NCBI RefSeq assembly: GCF_000430045.1
Contig: NZ_KE387023.1
Span: 2,422,752-2,454,753, forward strand
Direction: 5' to 3'
From: Calidithermus chliarophilus DSM 9957
Lineage (GTDB): Bacteria > Deinococcota > Deinococci > Deinococcales > Thermaceae
Length of the DNA: 32,002 nucleotides
Position numbers and translations under genes: made by a program. The stretch's first letter is position 1. Each line of letters begins with the position of its first letter. Below, piece after piece: positions 6,816 through 17,635 of this stretch. Below the pieces are notes generated by a model. That model did no database searches. It saw only the letters and a list, made by a program, of their open reading frames with translations, and had not been told where the DNA came from.

Positions 6816-7466
6816 ATGTCCATCAAGCACGGTACAGCCGGAAAGACTTTGCGCAACAAGCTTCTTGCCTTAGCGGTGATTCTCCTCGTCGTTGGGATCG
6901 GGGGATACCTCCTCATCCGGGTGCTCGTGCCTTTCCTTGCCCCGGCGGCTCCGCTGGTGGCCCTGTTCCTCGTCCTGCGGGTACTCAGCAGCAAAGAGAT
7001 GGCCAAGGCCGTCCGGGCCGTAGGCAAGGGCTACGTCGGGGAGGTCACGGTCGGCAGGAGCCTCGAGCAACTCCCCACCGGCTGGCGCGTCTTTCACGAC
7101 CTGGACTTGGGCGGGGAGAACGTGGACCATTTAGTGATCGGACCCGCCGGGGTGTTCAACGTGGAGGTCAAGAACTACAGCGGCAAGGTGATCGCGACGC
7201 CGAAGGGGTTGTACAACAAGGGCAGACGCCAGGACGAGGTGGTCAAGCAGGCCTGGCGGCAGTCACACAAGCTCAAGGAGATTCTGGGGGCAGAAGTAAA
7301 GCCGATTCTGGTGTTCGTGGGCGATCGGCTCGATGGGGACCGGGCCGGAAAACTCCCGGTCAAACGCCCTGAGGAACTGGTGCGCCATCTCTCGAGCCTG
7401 CCGAAGGTCTGGGAGTATGGCGACTTCATCGCTGCGGTCAAGAAGGCCGAAGGGTTGGTCAAGTGA
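6816..7466 (+). CDS. Membrane-anchored NERD-domain protein (putative nuclease)
   Basis: The product is 216 residues. Two hydrophobic segments (about 15-36 and 38-57) anchor the N-terminus. A NERD (nuclease-related) domain follows, with GEVTVGRSLEQLP, NVDHLVIGPAGVFNVEVKN and conserved positions E75, D104, E117 and K119. The family shares the PD-(D/E)XK fold; the substrate is unknown. ATG 6816 is preferred to an in-frame start at 6759, because the earlier one would run through the terminator hairpin. The 3' end overlaps the convergent Uma2 gene by 8 bp. Confidence 0.85.
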   Translation: MSIKHGTAGKTLRNKLLALAVILLVVGIGGYLLIRVLVPFLAPAAPLVALFLVLRVLSSKEMAKAVRAVGKGYVGEVTVGRSLEQLPTGWRVFHDLDLGGENVDHLVIGPAGVFNVEVKNYSGKVIATPKGLYNKGRRQDEVVKQAWRQSHKLKEILGAEVKPILVFVGDRLDGDRAGKLPVKRPEELVRHLSSLPKVWEYGDFIAAVKKAEGLVK

Positions 7467-8013
7467 CGGCCCGGTAAATCTCCTCGAGCCCCACCCTGAG
7501 CTCGAGGCAGGGCAACTCGAGGACGTCGCTGCCCTCGAGGGTTTCGTAGCGCCAGGTGCCGTCCTCCAGGCGGCGGTAAACCTCGACCAGCTTCTGGTCT
7601 TGAGAAACCAGGACGTAGGCTTTGAGGCTGGGGATGGTCTTGTAATTGTGCAGTTTCTCGCCCCGGTCGATGGCTTCCGTCGATTCTGACAATACCTCGA
7701 TAATCCAGCAGGGTAATTGCTTGAACCGAGCCCTGCCGTCTGATTCTTCACAGGTGAGAAACAGGTCGGGGTAATAACCTTTTCCGCCGGGTGTCTGTAC
7801 GATCATGTCGTTGATGAATAGCTCGCACCCGGAGGCCTCCGCGGCGTCGTAGATCAAGCGGAGGAGCCGGCTGCAGATGCGGTTGTGATCTGCGGTTCCG
7901 CCTGCCATGGCGAATAGATAGCCGTCCACGAGCTCATGACGCACCTGTGATCGCGCTTCCAGCTCGAGGTATTCCTCGAAAGTGGCTTGCCCGACGGGGT
8001 TTTGGCGGGCCAT
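7459..8013 (-). CDS. Uma2-family (DUF820) restriction-endonuclease-like protein
   Basis: The product is 184 residues. The Uma2 signature is visible in order: FEEYLELE, RHELVDGYL (E27), YYPDLFLT (D83) and WIIEVLSEST (E106), the acidic residues of a PD-(D/E)XK nuclease fold. Uma2 genes are multiplied in many cyanobacteria and Thermales and their function is not settled. ATG 8013 was chosen because a TATACT lies 6 nt upstream, which predicts a leaderless mRNA. In-frame upstream starts would overlap the divergent gene. It converges on the NERD gene with an 8-bp overlap. Confidence 0.9.
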   Translation of the reverse strand: MARQNPVGQATFEEYLELEARSQVRHELVDGYLFAMAGGTADHNRICSRLLRLIYDAAEASGCELFINDMIVQTPGGKGYYPDLFLTCEESDGRARFKQLPCWIIEVLSESTEAIDRGEKLHNYKTIPSLKAYVLVSQDQKLVEVYRRLEDGTWRYETLEGSDVLELPCLELRVGLEEIYRAVT

Positions 8014-8019
8014 GGCTCG

Positions 8020-8049
8020 AGTATACAGGCGGCAGCGGTTGCTTAGACT
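8020..8049. promoter_or_regulatory. Compact divergent promoters for the Uma2 and LDH-like genes
   Basis: TATACT on the minus strand (8020-8025) lies 6 nt before ATG 8013. TAGACT on the plus strand (8044-8049) lies 7 nt before ATG 8057. The start codons of the two genes are only 43 bp apart, so the -10 of each occupies the -35 region of the other and the two probably compete. Confidence 0.65.
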
Positions 8050-8056
8050 GGTGAGC

Positions 8057-8977
8057 ATGAGCAAAGTCGCCATCGTCGGTGCCGGTCTGGTCGGGGCTAC
8101 CACCGCTCACACCCTGGCGTTGCGGGGGTCGTGCGAGGAGATCGTGCTGCTGGACGTGGACCGGGACAAGGCCCAGGCCCAGGCGGCCGACGTGGCCGCG
8201 GCCGCTACGCTCGACCGGGGGGTGCGGGTCTACAGCGGGAGCTACGCCCAGGTCAGGGGCGCCGACGTGGTGGTGCTGGCGGCGGGCCTGCGCCAGAAGG
8301 GGGGCCTGAGCCGTGCGGAGCTGATCAGCAGCAACACGCTGATCTACCGCGAGGTCATCCCGCAGGTGCTCGAGGCCGCCCCCGGCGCGGTGCTCTTGGT
8401 GGCCACCCAGCCGGTGGACTCCATGACCGAGTACGTGTACCGGCTGCTCGAGGGCTGCGACGTGAGCCGGGTGCTGGGGGTGGGGACGGTGCTCGAGACC
8501 ATGCAACTGCGGGCGGCGGTGGCCGCGCACCTGGGGGTCTCGCCCGAGCACGTCAACGGTTACGTGGTCGGCGAGGAGGGCGACTCGGCGCTGGTGGTGT
8601 GGTCGAACCTCAACGTGGCCGGGCTGCCCATCACCGAGTTCGCCGCCCAGCGCGGGGTGCCCTGGACGGCCCGCGACCAGTCCGCCATCACCGACCGGGT
8701 GCAGCGCTCCAACCGGCGGGTGGTGGAGGGTAAGGGGGCCATCTCCTACGGGGTGGGGGCCGCCATCGCCCGGGTGGTCGAGGCCATCCTCTACGGCGCG
8801 AACGTCGTCCTGACCGTCAGCTCGCGCAACTCCGAGTTCGGGGTCGCCCTGTCCCTGCCGTGCATCGTGGGGGCGGGCGGGGTCGTGGAAACCCTGGACC
8901 TGCCCTATTCGCGGGAGGAGCGGTTCAAGCTCGAGGTGCTGTGCAACAGCCTGAGGAACACCCTCGAGCACATCTAG
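8057..8977 (+). CDS. Lactate/malate dehydrogenase-like protein with replaced catalytic residues
   Basis: The product is 306 residues, the normal LDH length. The NAD-binding motif GAGLVG and D33 (LLDVDRD) are intact, and the substrate-binding Arg is kept (R86 in LSRAEL). The catalytic set is changed: VATNPVD has become VATQPVD (Q118), the Asp and Arg of TVLDSARFR have become E147 and Q150 (TVLETMQLR), and the proton-relay His of GEHGDS has become Glu (GEEGDS, E174). The fold and probably NAD binding remain, but LDH or MDH activity as known is unlikely. It is not a decayed gene: the frame is intact with normal codon use. Leaderless start at ATG 8057. Confidence 0.88.
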   Translation: MSKVAIVGAGLVGATTAHTLALRGSCEEIVLLDVDRDKAQAQAADVAAAATLDRGVRVYSGSYAQVRGADVVVLAAGLRQKGGLSRAELISSNTLIYREVIPQVLEAAPGAVLLVATQPVDSMTEYVYRLLEGCDVSRVLGVGTVLETMQLRAAVAAHLGVSPEHVNGYVVGEEGDSALVVWSNLNVAGLPITEFAAQRGVPWTARDQSAITDRVQRSNRRVVEGKGAISYGVGAAIARVVEAILYGANVVLTVSSRNSEFGVALSLPCIVGAGGVVETLDLPYSREERFKLEVLCNSLRNTLEHI

Positions 8978-8996
8978 CGAAGCTTACCCGTCCCCC

Positions 8997-9722
8997 TCAG
9001 CGCTCCTCCAGAACGCCCTGCCGCAGCAGCGCGGGCACGATGGGCTCGCCCACCCGCAGCAGGGCGTAGCTGCCCAGCCGGCGGGCGGTGAGCTTGAGCT
9101 TGCGCAGGTGGGCCTCGAGGGCGCTCTGGTAGGCGGCGACCTCGGCGGGGCCGGCCTCGAGGCGCTCGCCGGTCTCCACGTCGCGCAGCAGGGCCTCGGC
9201 GAGGGCGGGGGAGAGTTCCTGGGGAGCCAGGACCTGCACCAACACCACGTGCTTGAGCTTGCCCAGCAGCCGCACCCAGTCGAGCTCGTCGAGCCCGTCG
9301 GTGATCAGCACGGTAGCGCCCTTGGGCCGGGGGACGGCGAGGGCGGCTTGAGGCCCCTCCGCCACCGCCCGGGCCTGGCCCCGGTAGCGCCCCTGGCCCC
9401 ACAGGAAAGCACCCTCCGACTTCGAGAGCTTCGCCAGCAGGTGCAGCACGCGCTCGGCGTAAGGGGCCTTGCCGAAGAGGGCCATGCTGGGCGAGCCGTC
9501 GAGCAGGAAGGTGAAGCGGGCCGGGACCTCGGCCTGGAAGACGCGGGTGTAGAGCCGTCCGGTGCGCCCGTAGGCCCGCCAGTCGATGAAACGGGGCTCG
9601 TCGCCGGGGGCGTAGCCGCGCAGCTCGTAGAACTCGAGGCCCCGCCCGGGCCGGGGCTGGGTGCGCTCGCCCGCGAAGGGCTGGGTGGGGCGGGTGCGGA
9701 TGCGGTAGCGGTCGAGGCTCAT
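8997..9722 (-). CDS. DUF58 domain protein (MoxR partner)
   Basis: The product is 241 residues. It has the DUF58 core GDEPRFIDWRAYGRTGRLYTRVF and a vWA-like region beginning FTFLLDGSPSM, whose DxSxS (DGSPS) is the metal-site motif. DUF58 proteins work with MoxR AAA+ ATPases, which are thought to be chaperones for complex assembly or metal insertion. Its ATG overlaps the MoxR stop codon (ATGA), so the two are translationally coupled. No transmembrane helices are present, so this is the short cytosolic form. Confidence 0.9.
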   Translation of the reverse strand: MSLDRYRIRTRPTQPFAGERTQPRPGRGLEFYELRGYAPGDEPRFIDWRAYGRTGRLYTRVFQAEVPARFTFLLDGSPSMALFGKAPYAERVLHLLAKLSKSEGAFLWGQGRYRGQARAVAEGPQAALAVPRPKGATVLITDGLDELDWVRLLGKLKHVVLVQVLAPQELSPALAEALLRDVETGERLEAGPAEVAAYQSALEAHLRKLKLTARRLGSYALLRVGEPIVPALLRQGVLEER

Positions 9723-10627
9723 CTGGGCATGGTGCGGCGCAGCAGGTCTTGCAGCACGTTCTCCACGCTCACGCCCTCGAACTGGGCCTCCTCCGTCAGC
9801 AGCAGGCGGTGCGAGAGGGCCGGGCGCATGGCCTGGCGCAGGTCCTCCCAGTCGAGGTGGGCCCGGCCCGCCAGGTAGGCCAGGGCGCGGGCCAGCGCCA
9901 GCCAGGCTTTGGCCCCGCGGGGGGAGAGCGGCATGCGCAGGCGTTTGTCCTCCAGCGTCAGTTGCCCCGCGTTGGCGATGGCCTCGAGCGCGGGCTGGCT
10001 CACCACGACCTGCTCGAGCTCGCGGCGGGCCTGGGGCAGGTCGAGGCCCTCCACCGCCTTCGGCTGGGCGGGCTCCTCCCCCAGGATGCGCAGCCAGACC
10101 GCGCGGGGCGGCGCCTGTACGGCGATCTTGCTCATGAAGCGGTCGAGCTGGGCCTCGGGGAGGGGGTAGGTGCCCTCGAGCTCGAGGGGGTTCTGCGTGG
10201 CGAGCACCACGAAGGGATCGGGCAGGGCGTAGCGCACCCCGGCCACCGTGACCCCGCGCTCCTGCATGGCCTCCAGCAGCGCCGACTGGGTCTTGGGGGT
10301 GGCCCGGTTGATCTCGTCGGCCAGCACCACCTGGGCGAAGAGCGGCCCGGGGCGGAAGACGAACTGGCCGTCCTCGAGCACCTCGGTGCCGGTCACGTCG
10401 GCGGGCAGCAGGTCGGGGGTGAACTGGATGCGGCGGTAGGAGAGGCCCGAGGCCTCGGCGAAGGCCCGGGCGAGCAGGGTCTTGCCCAGGCCGGGGAGGC
10501 CCTCGAGCAGGGCGTGGCCGCCGGCGACGGCCGTGGCCAGGAGCTCACGGATCACGCGCTCCTGCCCGAAGAGCACGCCATGGAGGGAGGCCTCGAGCGC
10601 TCTGAGTGCTTGGCGGGGTTGGCTCAC
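9719..10627 (-). CDS. MoxR-family AAA+ ATPase
   Basis: The product is 302 residues from GTG 10627. Walker A is GLPGLGKT (43-50), Walker B is VVLADEIN (100-107), sensor 1 is ATQNPLE, followed by the arginine-finger region PEAQLDRF and an AAA lid domain. It acts with the DUF58 protein encoded immediately downstream. GTG 10627 is preferred because TATAGT ends 7 nt upstream, giving a leaderless transcript. A TTG at 10657 would place the start upstream of that promoter element. Confidence 0.93.
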   Translation of the reverse strand: MSQPRQALRALEASLHGVLFGQERVIRELLATAVAGGHALLEGLPGLGKTLLARAFAEASGLSYRRIQFTPDLLPADVTGTEVLEDGQFVFRPGPLFAQVVLADEINRATPKTQSALLEAMQERGVTVAGVRYALPDPFVVLATQNPLELEGTYPLPEAQLDRFMSKIAVQAPPRAVWLRILGEEPAQPKAVEGLDLPQARRELEQVVVSQPALEAIANAGQLTLEDKRLRMPLSPRGAKAWLALARALAYLAGRAHLDWEDLRQAMRPALSHRLLLTEEAQFEGVSVENVLQDLLRRTMPR

Positions 10628-10634
10628 AGACCGC

Positions 10635-10674
10635 ACTATAAAGGAATTGCAATTCAATGGAATTACGCTAAAGT
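10635..10674. promoter_or_regulatory. Divergent promoters of moxR-like gene and the 10697 gene
   Basis: Minus strand: TATAGT (10635-10640), 7 nt before GTG 10627. Plus strand: TTGCAA (10647-10652), 16-bp spacer, TAAAGT (10669-10674), followed by GGAGGT (10683-10688) and ATG 10697. The region is AT-rich for this genome. Confidence 0.6.
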
Positions 10675-10696
10675 ATTGCCTTGGAGGTGCCGTTGT

Positions 10697-11158
10697 ATGA
10701 AACGATTCGCAATATTCATGGCTTTAGGCGCGCTGCTGGCCGGGTTGGCGGTGGCGCAGTACCGCTTCCAGAACACCGGCCGGATCAACCGGATCCTCAC
10801 GCTGACCAGCCAGCAATTGGACCTGGCTGACGCCGAGGGGAGTTATCCGCTGGCGGTGTTTATTGATAAGCTGGACCGCAAGGACGCGAGCCGCAGCTAC
10901 TCGCGGAAACTGTCGAAGGGCCTGATCTACACCATCGAGGTCATCGGGGAAGGGGGTAAGGGCATCACCGACGCCGACCTGTACGTGCGCGACTCGAAGG
11001 GTTTGGTCAGCGTACGCGACGAGGGACTCTCGAACATCGCGAGGGTGGTGATCATGCCCAAGGCCGACGACACGTATACTTTCACGGCCTCGGCAGCCAG
11101 CTTCGGTTCCGCCCAGGACGGCTTCTTCTCGCTGGTGATCTCGGCGGCGGCCAGGTAG
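10697..11158 (+). CDS. Secreted protein of unknown function
   Basis: The product is 153 residues with a signal peptide ending LAVAQ (about residue 21). The mature part is a single predicted beta-rich domain with the pattern YTIEVIGEGGKGITDADLYV and DDTYTFTASA. This is reminiscent of pre-peptidase C-terminal-like beta-sandwich domains, but I would not assign a family. ATG 10697 has GGAGGT 8 nt upstream. The dihydrouridine synthase frame continues in the same reading frame directly after its stop, and that gene's Shine-Dalgarno overlaps the stop codon here, so the two are co-transcribed. Confidence 0.85.
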   Translation: MKRFAIFMALGALLAGLAVAQYRFQNTGRINRILTLTSQQLDLADAEGSYPLAVFIDKLDRKDASRSYSRKLSKGLIYTIEVIGEGGKGITDADLYVRDSKGLVSVRDEGLSNIARVVIMPKADDTYTFTASAASFGSAQDGFFSLVISAAAR

Positions 11159-11167
11159 GAGGTAAAA

Positions 11168-12133
11168 ACGCTCGCTCACGCGCGCCTGACCAATTTCTAC
11201 GCGGAAGCCCTGCGCCAGCCCCAGCCGGTGCTCGCGCCCATGGCCGGCTACACCGACGCGCCTTTCCGCAAGCTGGCCCTCGAGCACGGCGCGGGCTGGG
11301 TGGTGAGCGAGATGGTGCTGGCGCGGGGCTTCCTGGCCGGGGAGCGCCGCTCGCTCGAGCTGGGCGCCCCCTACCCCGGCGAGGAACGGCTGGTGCTCCA
11401 GCTTTTCGGCCACGAGCCCGACGTGCTGCGCGACGCGGCGGCCAAGGCCGAGGCCGAGTTCGGCCCCGTCGCCCTCGACCTCAACATGGGCTGCCCGGCC
11501 CCCAAGATGGCGGGCCGGGGCGGGGCCTGCCTGCTCCAGACGCCGGAGCTGGCTTTCGCGCTGGTGCGGGCCATGCGCCAGGGCACGAGCCTCCCGGTGA
11601 GCGCCAAGATCCGGCTGGGCTGGGACCACGACCAGAGCCTCGAGATCGCCCACGGGCTCGAGGCCGCCGGGGCCAGCCTGATCACGGTTCATGGGCGCAC
11701 CAGCCGGCAGCGCTACGGCGGCGAGGCCGACTGGGAGGCCATCGCCCGCGTGGCCCAGGCGGTGCGCGTCCCGGTCATCGGCAGCGGCGACGTGACCACC
11801 CCCGAGCAGTACTTCGAGCGCCTGAAGCTGGGGGTGGCCGGGGTGATGATCGGGCGGGGCGCGGTGGGCAACCCCTGGATCTTCGCGCAGATCCGGCAGG
11901 GCGGCTCGGCGGCGGGGCCGGCGCTCGAGGAGCGCGTTCACACCGCCCTGCGCCACGCCCGGCTCAACGCCCAGTGGTACGGCGAGGCGTCGGGGGTGCG
12001 CCAGTTGCGCAAGGTGCTGCCCCGCTACTTCCCCACCCACCCCGAACTGCACCCCGCGCTCAAGCAGGTGAGCACGCTGGGGGAGCTCGAGCGCTTGCTC
12101 TCGAGCCTCCGGCCCTTGACCCCGGCCTGCTGA
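11168..12133 (+). CDS. tRNA-dihydrouridine synthase (Dus family), apparently non-canonical start
   Basis: This flavoprotein reduces uridines in tRNA D-loops. Motifs: [13 protein letters not shown] (FMN site), [12 protein letters not shown] with the catalytic Cys (about C109), [11 protein letters not shown] and [12 protein letters not shown]. The usual start is missing: between the upstream stop (11156-11158) and the conserved core the frame has no ATG or TTG. The first GTG (11228) would begin directly at the VLAPM strand. A perfect GGAGGT (11158-11163) lies 4 nt before ACG 11168, and translation from there adds a family-typical leader ([10 protein letters not shown]). I infer ACG initiation; the conservative call is GTG 11228. 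Confidence 0.88.
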   Translation, partial: TLAHARLTNFYAEALRQPQPVLAPMAGYTDAPFRKLALEHGAGWVVSEMVLARGFLAGERRSLELGAPYPGEERLVLQLFGHEPDVLRDAAAKAEAEFGPVALDLNMGCPAPKMAGRGGACLLQTPELAFALVRAMRQGTSLPVSAKIRLGWDHDQSLEIAHGLEAAGASLITVHGRTSRQRYGGEADWEAIARVAQAVRVPVIGSGDVTTPEQYFERLKLGVAGVMIGRGAVGNPWIFAQIRQGGSAAGPALEERVHTALRHARLNAQWYGEASGVRQLRKVLPRYFPTHPELHPALKQVSTLGELERLLSSLRPLTPAC

Positions 12134-12154
12134 GCCCCCACAATCTTCGAGGTG

Positions 12155-13129
12155 ATGATCGCCCTCGGCATAGACACCTCCTGCGACGACACCGGCGTCG
12201 GGCTGGTGCGCGGCGGGCGGGTGGTCGCCAACAAGGTGGCCTCGCAGACCCTGCTGCACCAGCGCTTCGGCGGCGTGGTGCCCGAGCTCGCCAGCCGCGA
12301 GCACACCCAGGTGATCGACGGGCTGCTCGAGCAGGCCCTGGCCGAGGCCGGGGTTCGCCTCCGGGACGTCGAGCTCGTCGCGGCCACGCGCGGGCCCGGC
12401 CTGATCGGGGCGCTGCTGGTGGGCTACACCTACGCCAAGGGGCTGGCCCTGGCGCTCGGGAAGCCCTTCGTGGCGGTGCACCACCTCGAGGGCCACCTCT
12501 ACGCCGCCCTGGCCGACCATCCCGAGGCCCTGCCTCCTTTCCTCGCCCTCATTGCCTCGGGCGGCCACAGCCACCTCTTCCGCGTGGCGGCCTGGGGACG
12601 GTACGAGCTGCTGGGCGCGACCATGGACGACGCCGCCGGGGAGGCTTTCGACAAGGTGGCCCGCCTCCTGGGGCTGGGCTACCCCGGCGGGCCCGAGGTC
12701 GAGAAGTTGGCCGCCCAGGGCGACCCCCAGGCGGTGCCCTTCGGGATGCCCTTGCAGGGCCAGGGCCCGGGCCAGTACGCCTTCAGCTTCTCGGGGCTCA
12801 AGACCGCCGCCCTGCGGGCCGTCGAGAAGGGCCTGGACAAGGCCGACATCGCCGCCAGCTTCCAGCGCGTCGCGGTCGAGCACCTCGCCTCGGTGGTGCT
12901 GCGGGCCGCGCGGGACACGGGCCTCCAGACCCTCCTCGTCACCGGCGGGGTGGCCCAGAACCGCGCCCTGCGGGAGCGCCTCGAGCAGGCCGGCCTGCGC
13001 CTGCTGTTCCCGCCCCGTGGCATGGCCACCGACAACGGCGCCATGATCGCGCTCGCCGCCTGGCGCCGCTGGAGTGGGCAGGGAGACCCCCTGAGCCTGC
13101 CCGCGGCGGCGTATTTGCCGTTGGCGTGA
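12155..13129 (+). CDS. tsaD: tRNA threonylcarbamoyladenosine transferase TsaD
   Basis: The product is 324 residues. It catalyses transfer of threonylcarbamoyl to A37 of ANN-decoding tRNAs together with TsaB and TsaE. The family landmarks are GIDTSCDDTGVGL, the metal-binding HHLEGH (H110, H114), IASGGHSHL, FSFSGLKTA, LVTGGVAQNRALR and ATDNGAMIA. It starts 21 bp after the dus stop. GTG 12152 is an alternative: CACAAT (12139-12144) lies 7 nt before it, as in the other leaderless genes here. Both neighbours modify tRNA. Confidence 0.95.
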   Translation: MIALGIDTSCDDTGVGLVRGGRVVANKVASQTLLHQRFGGVVPELASREHTQVIDGLLEQALAEAGVRLRDVELVAATRGPGLIGALLVGYTYAKGLALALGKPFVAVHHLEGHLYAALADHPEALPPFLALIASGGHSHLFRVAAWGRYELLGATMDDAAGEAFDKVARLLGLGYPGGPEVEKLAAQGDPQAVPFGMPLQGQGPGQYAFSFSGLKTAALRAVEKGLDKADIAASFQRVAVEHLASVVLRAARDTGLQTLLVTGGVAQNRALRERLEQAGLRLLFPPRGMATDNGAMIALAAWRRWSGQGDPLSLPAAAYLPLA

Positions 13130-13133
13130 AATG

Positions 13134-13345
13134 GTCGAACGCCGATAGCTAAACGCCGATAGCCTATAGCCGATAGCTGATAGCCAAACGCAAGACGCAA
13201 AACGCCCTTTCTTCACCCCCCTTAGCGAGGGGGCCGGGGAGGATACCCCCTCGACGCCGGCGGGGAGGGGTCAACCACGGGCTACAGGCCACGAGCCTCC
13301 TGTTTACCGCTGACGGCTGATAGCTGAAGGCTGCTAGCTGCCCGC
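13134..13345 (+). repeat. Composite heptamer/hairpin element, copy 1
   Basis: Order: tract of GATAGCY-type heptamers (13138-13188), AAACGCM-type heptamers (13185-13206), hairpin CCCCCCTTAGCGAGGGGG (about 13217-13234), second GC hairpin from ACCCCCTCGACGCC to GGGGAGGGGT, CCACGGG-like units, then TGACGGC/TGATAGC heptamers to about 13340. It fills nearly all of the 278-bp gap between tsaD and secA; the rest is the secA promoter. Confidence 0.8.
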
Positions 13346-13390
13346 TTCCTTGACTGGTTCCAGCCCACCCAAATCCTCATCTTGCCGGGT

Positions 13391-13396
13391 TAGAAT
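13391..13396 (+). promoter_or_regulatory. -10 element of secA
   Basis: TAGAAT (13391-13396) lies 11 nt before ATG 13408, so the leader would be only about 5 nt and no Shine-Dalgarno is visible. No good -35 is seen at 16-18 bp. Confidence 0.5.
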
Positions 13397-13407
13397 CGTG
13401 AACGGTT

Positions 13408-16424
<3,017 letters not shown>

Positions 16425-16425
<1 letters not shown>

Positions 16426-16627
16426 GTCGTACGTCGTACGTCGTACGCAAAACGCCGAACGCCAAACGCCCTTTCTTTGCCCCCCTTAGCAAGGGGGGCT
16501 GGGGGGGATAACCCCTCCCCGCCGGCGGGGTGGGGTCTACCACGGGCCACGAGCCACGAGCTATGCACAAAGCGTGTCCTCGGCGTCTCGCGTACGGCGC
16601 ATGACGTATGACGTAGGACGTACGACC
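16425..16627 (+). repeat. Composite heptamer/hairpin element, copy 2, with inverted terminal tracts
   Basis: It starts at the last base of the secA stop codon. The left tract is GTCGTAC repeated three times (16427-16447), then AACGCCR heptamers, hairpin CCCCCCTTAGCAAGGGGGG, hairpin CCCCTCCCCGCC/GGCGGGGTGGGG, CCACGRG units, and a right tract of ACGTAYG/ACGTAGG heptamers ending ACGTACGACC (16618-16627). The left and right ends are imperfect inverted repeats of about 24 bp, so the whole copy could fold back or act as a MITE-like unit. Confidence 0.8.
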
Positions 16628-16631
16628 CGAG

Positions 16632-16637
16632 TAGCAT
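16632..16637 (+). promoter_or_regulatory. -10 element of the metallophosphoesterase gene
   Basis: TAGCAT (16632-16637) lies 7 nt before ATG 16645. This supports that start and a leaderless mRNA over the in-frame ATG 16636, which lies inside the -10 element. Confidence 0.5.
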
Positions 16638-16644
16638 GATTTCC

Positions 16645-17412
16645 ATGCGATTCCCCTGGCTCGCCGCCCACGAGGTCAACCGTTATGCCCAGCCCCTTGT
16701 GGGCCTCGAGCGTCCCGTGCGGGTGGCTCACCTGTCCGATCTGCACATCGGGTACTACGTGGACGCGAAGATCATCGCGCACTGGGTCGAAGCCACCATG
16801 GCCCAGAAGCCCGACCTCGTCGTCATCAGCGGCGACCTCACCGACACCCACCGCGCCGAGTGGATCCGGCCCGCCGTGGCCGAGCTGGCTGGCCTCGAGG
16901 CCCCCCTGGGCGCGTGGGCGGTGTGGGGCAACCACGACTACCGGCTGCGGCGCTACAAGTCGCGCGACCTCTCCGATCTGCAGGGCTGGCTCGAGCAGGC
17001 CGGGGTGCGGGTGCTCAACAACGCCGGGGTCCAGCTCCGCGACGACCTCTACCTCGCCGGCGTGGACGACCTCTGGCACGGCCAGCCCGACGTCTCACAG
17101 GCCCTGAAGGACCACCGCGAAGGCGCGGTGCTGCTGGTGTGCCACAACCCCGACTACTTCTTCGAGGTGCCCGCCAAGGTGGGCCTGACCCTCGTCGGGC
17201 ACACCCACGGCGGCCAGATCATCCTGCCCATCCTGGGCCCGGTGAGCACTTCGTCCAAGTACGGCAAGCGCTTCGCCGAGGGCTGGTTCGAGGAGCCGGT
17301 AAAGGGCTTCGTCTCGAGGGGCCTGGGCGTCTCCATGGTGCCCATCCGCTTCCGGGCCAAGGCCGAGATCGTGATCCACGAGCTGCACCCGGGGGAGAGC
17401 GGAAAGCGATAA
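16645..17412 (+). CDS. Calcineurin-like metallophosphoesterase (YaeI-type)
   Basis: The product is 255 residues. All five motifs of the dinuclear metal site are present: SDLHIG (D32, H34), GDLTD (D64), GNHDY (N96-D98), CHNPDYF and GHTHGGQ. YaeI-type relatives are membrane-associated phosphodiesterases acting on lipid-linked substrates. The N-terminus here is not clearly a membrane helix, so location is uncertain. ATG 16645 is chosen on promoter spacing; ATG 16636 gives three more residues. The gene is bounded on both sides by composite repeat copies. Confidence 0.9.
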   Translation: MRFPWLAAHEVNRYAQPLVGLERPVRVAHLSDLHIGYYVDAKIIAHWVEATMAQKPDLVVISGDLTDTHRAEWIRPAVAELAGLEAPLGAWAVWGNHDYRLRRYKSRDLSDLQGWLEQAGVRVLNNAGVQLRDDLYLAGVDDLWHGQPDVSQALKDHREGAVLLVCHNPDYFFEVPAKVGLTLVGHTHGGQIILPILGPVSTSSKYGKRFAEGWFEEPVKGFVSRGLGVSMVPIRFRAKAEIVIHELHPGESGKR

Positions 17413-17632
17413 GCTCTCAGCCGTCAGCTTTCAGCCGTCAGCGGAGGGCGGAAGGCTCGTGGCTCGTAGCGAAAGACACCCCTCCCTGCCGCCGGGGAGG
17501 GGGTATCCCCCCAGCCCCCCTTGCTAAGGGGGGAGAAAGGCGTTTTGCGTCTGGCGTCTTGCGTTTGGCGTCTTGTGTTCGGCGTTGGGCGTTCGGCTAT
17601 CAGCTATCAGCTATCAGCTATCGACCATCGCC
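17411..17632 (-). repeat. Composite heptamer/hairpin element, copy 3 (inverted)
   Basis: Same module order as copies 1 and 2 but on the minus strand. Read on the plus strand: CAGCCGT/CAGCTTT heptamers, GGCTCGT units, GC hairpin (ACCCCTCCCTGCC to GGGGAGGGGGT), hairpin CCCCCCTTGCTAAGGGGGG, GGCGTTT/GCGTCTT heptamers (about 17538-17594), then four GCTATCA units (about 17597-17623). It lies between two convergent genes and may serve as a bidirectional terminator. Confidence 0.8.
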
Positions 17633-17635
17633 CCC

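Noticed and set aside
10628-10657. TTG 10657 as start of the MoxR gene
   Set aside because: It lies upstream of the TATAGT element and adds ten residues absent from the family; GTG 10627 fits the leaderless spacing.
10724-13216. Very long minus-strand open frame opposite dus and tsaD
   Set aside because: It is antisense to two well-recognised genes, rich in low-complexity His/Gly/Leu/Gln typical of shadow frames in high-GC DNA, and starts in repeat DNA.
16561-16627. Separate small gene downstream of secA
   Set aside because: Frames here are made of heptamer repeats without a ribosome-binding site or conserved features.
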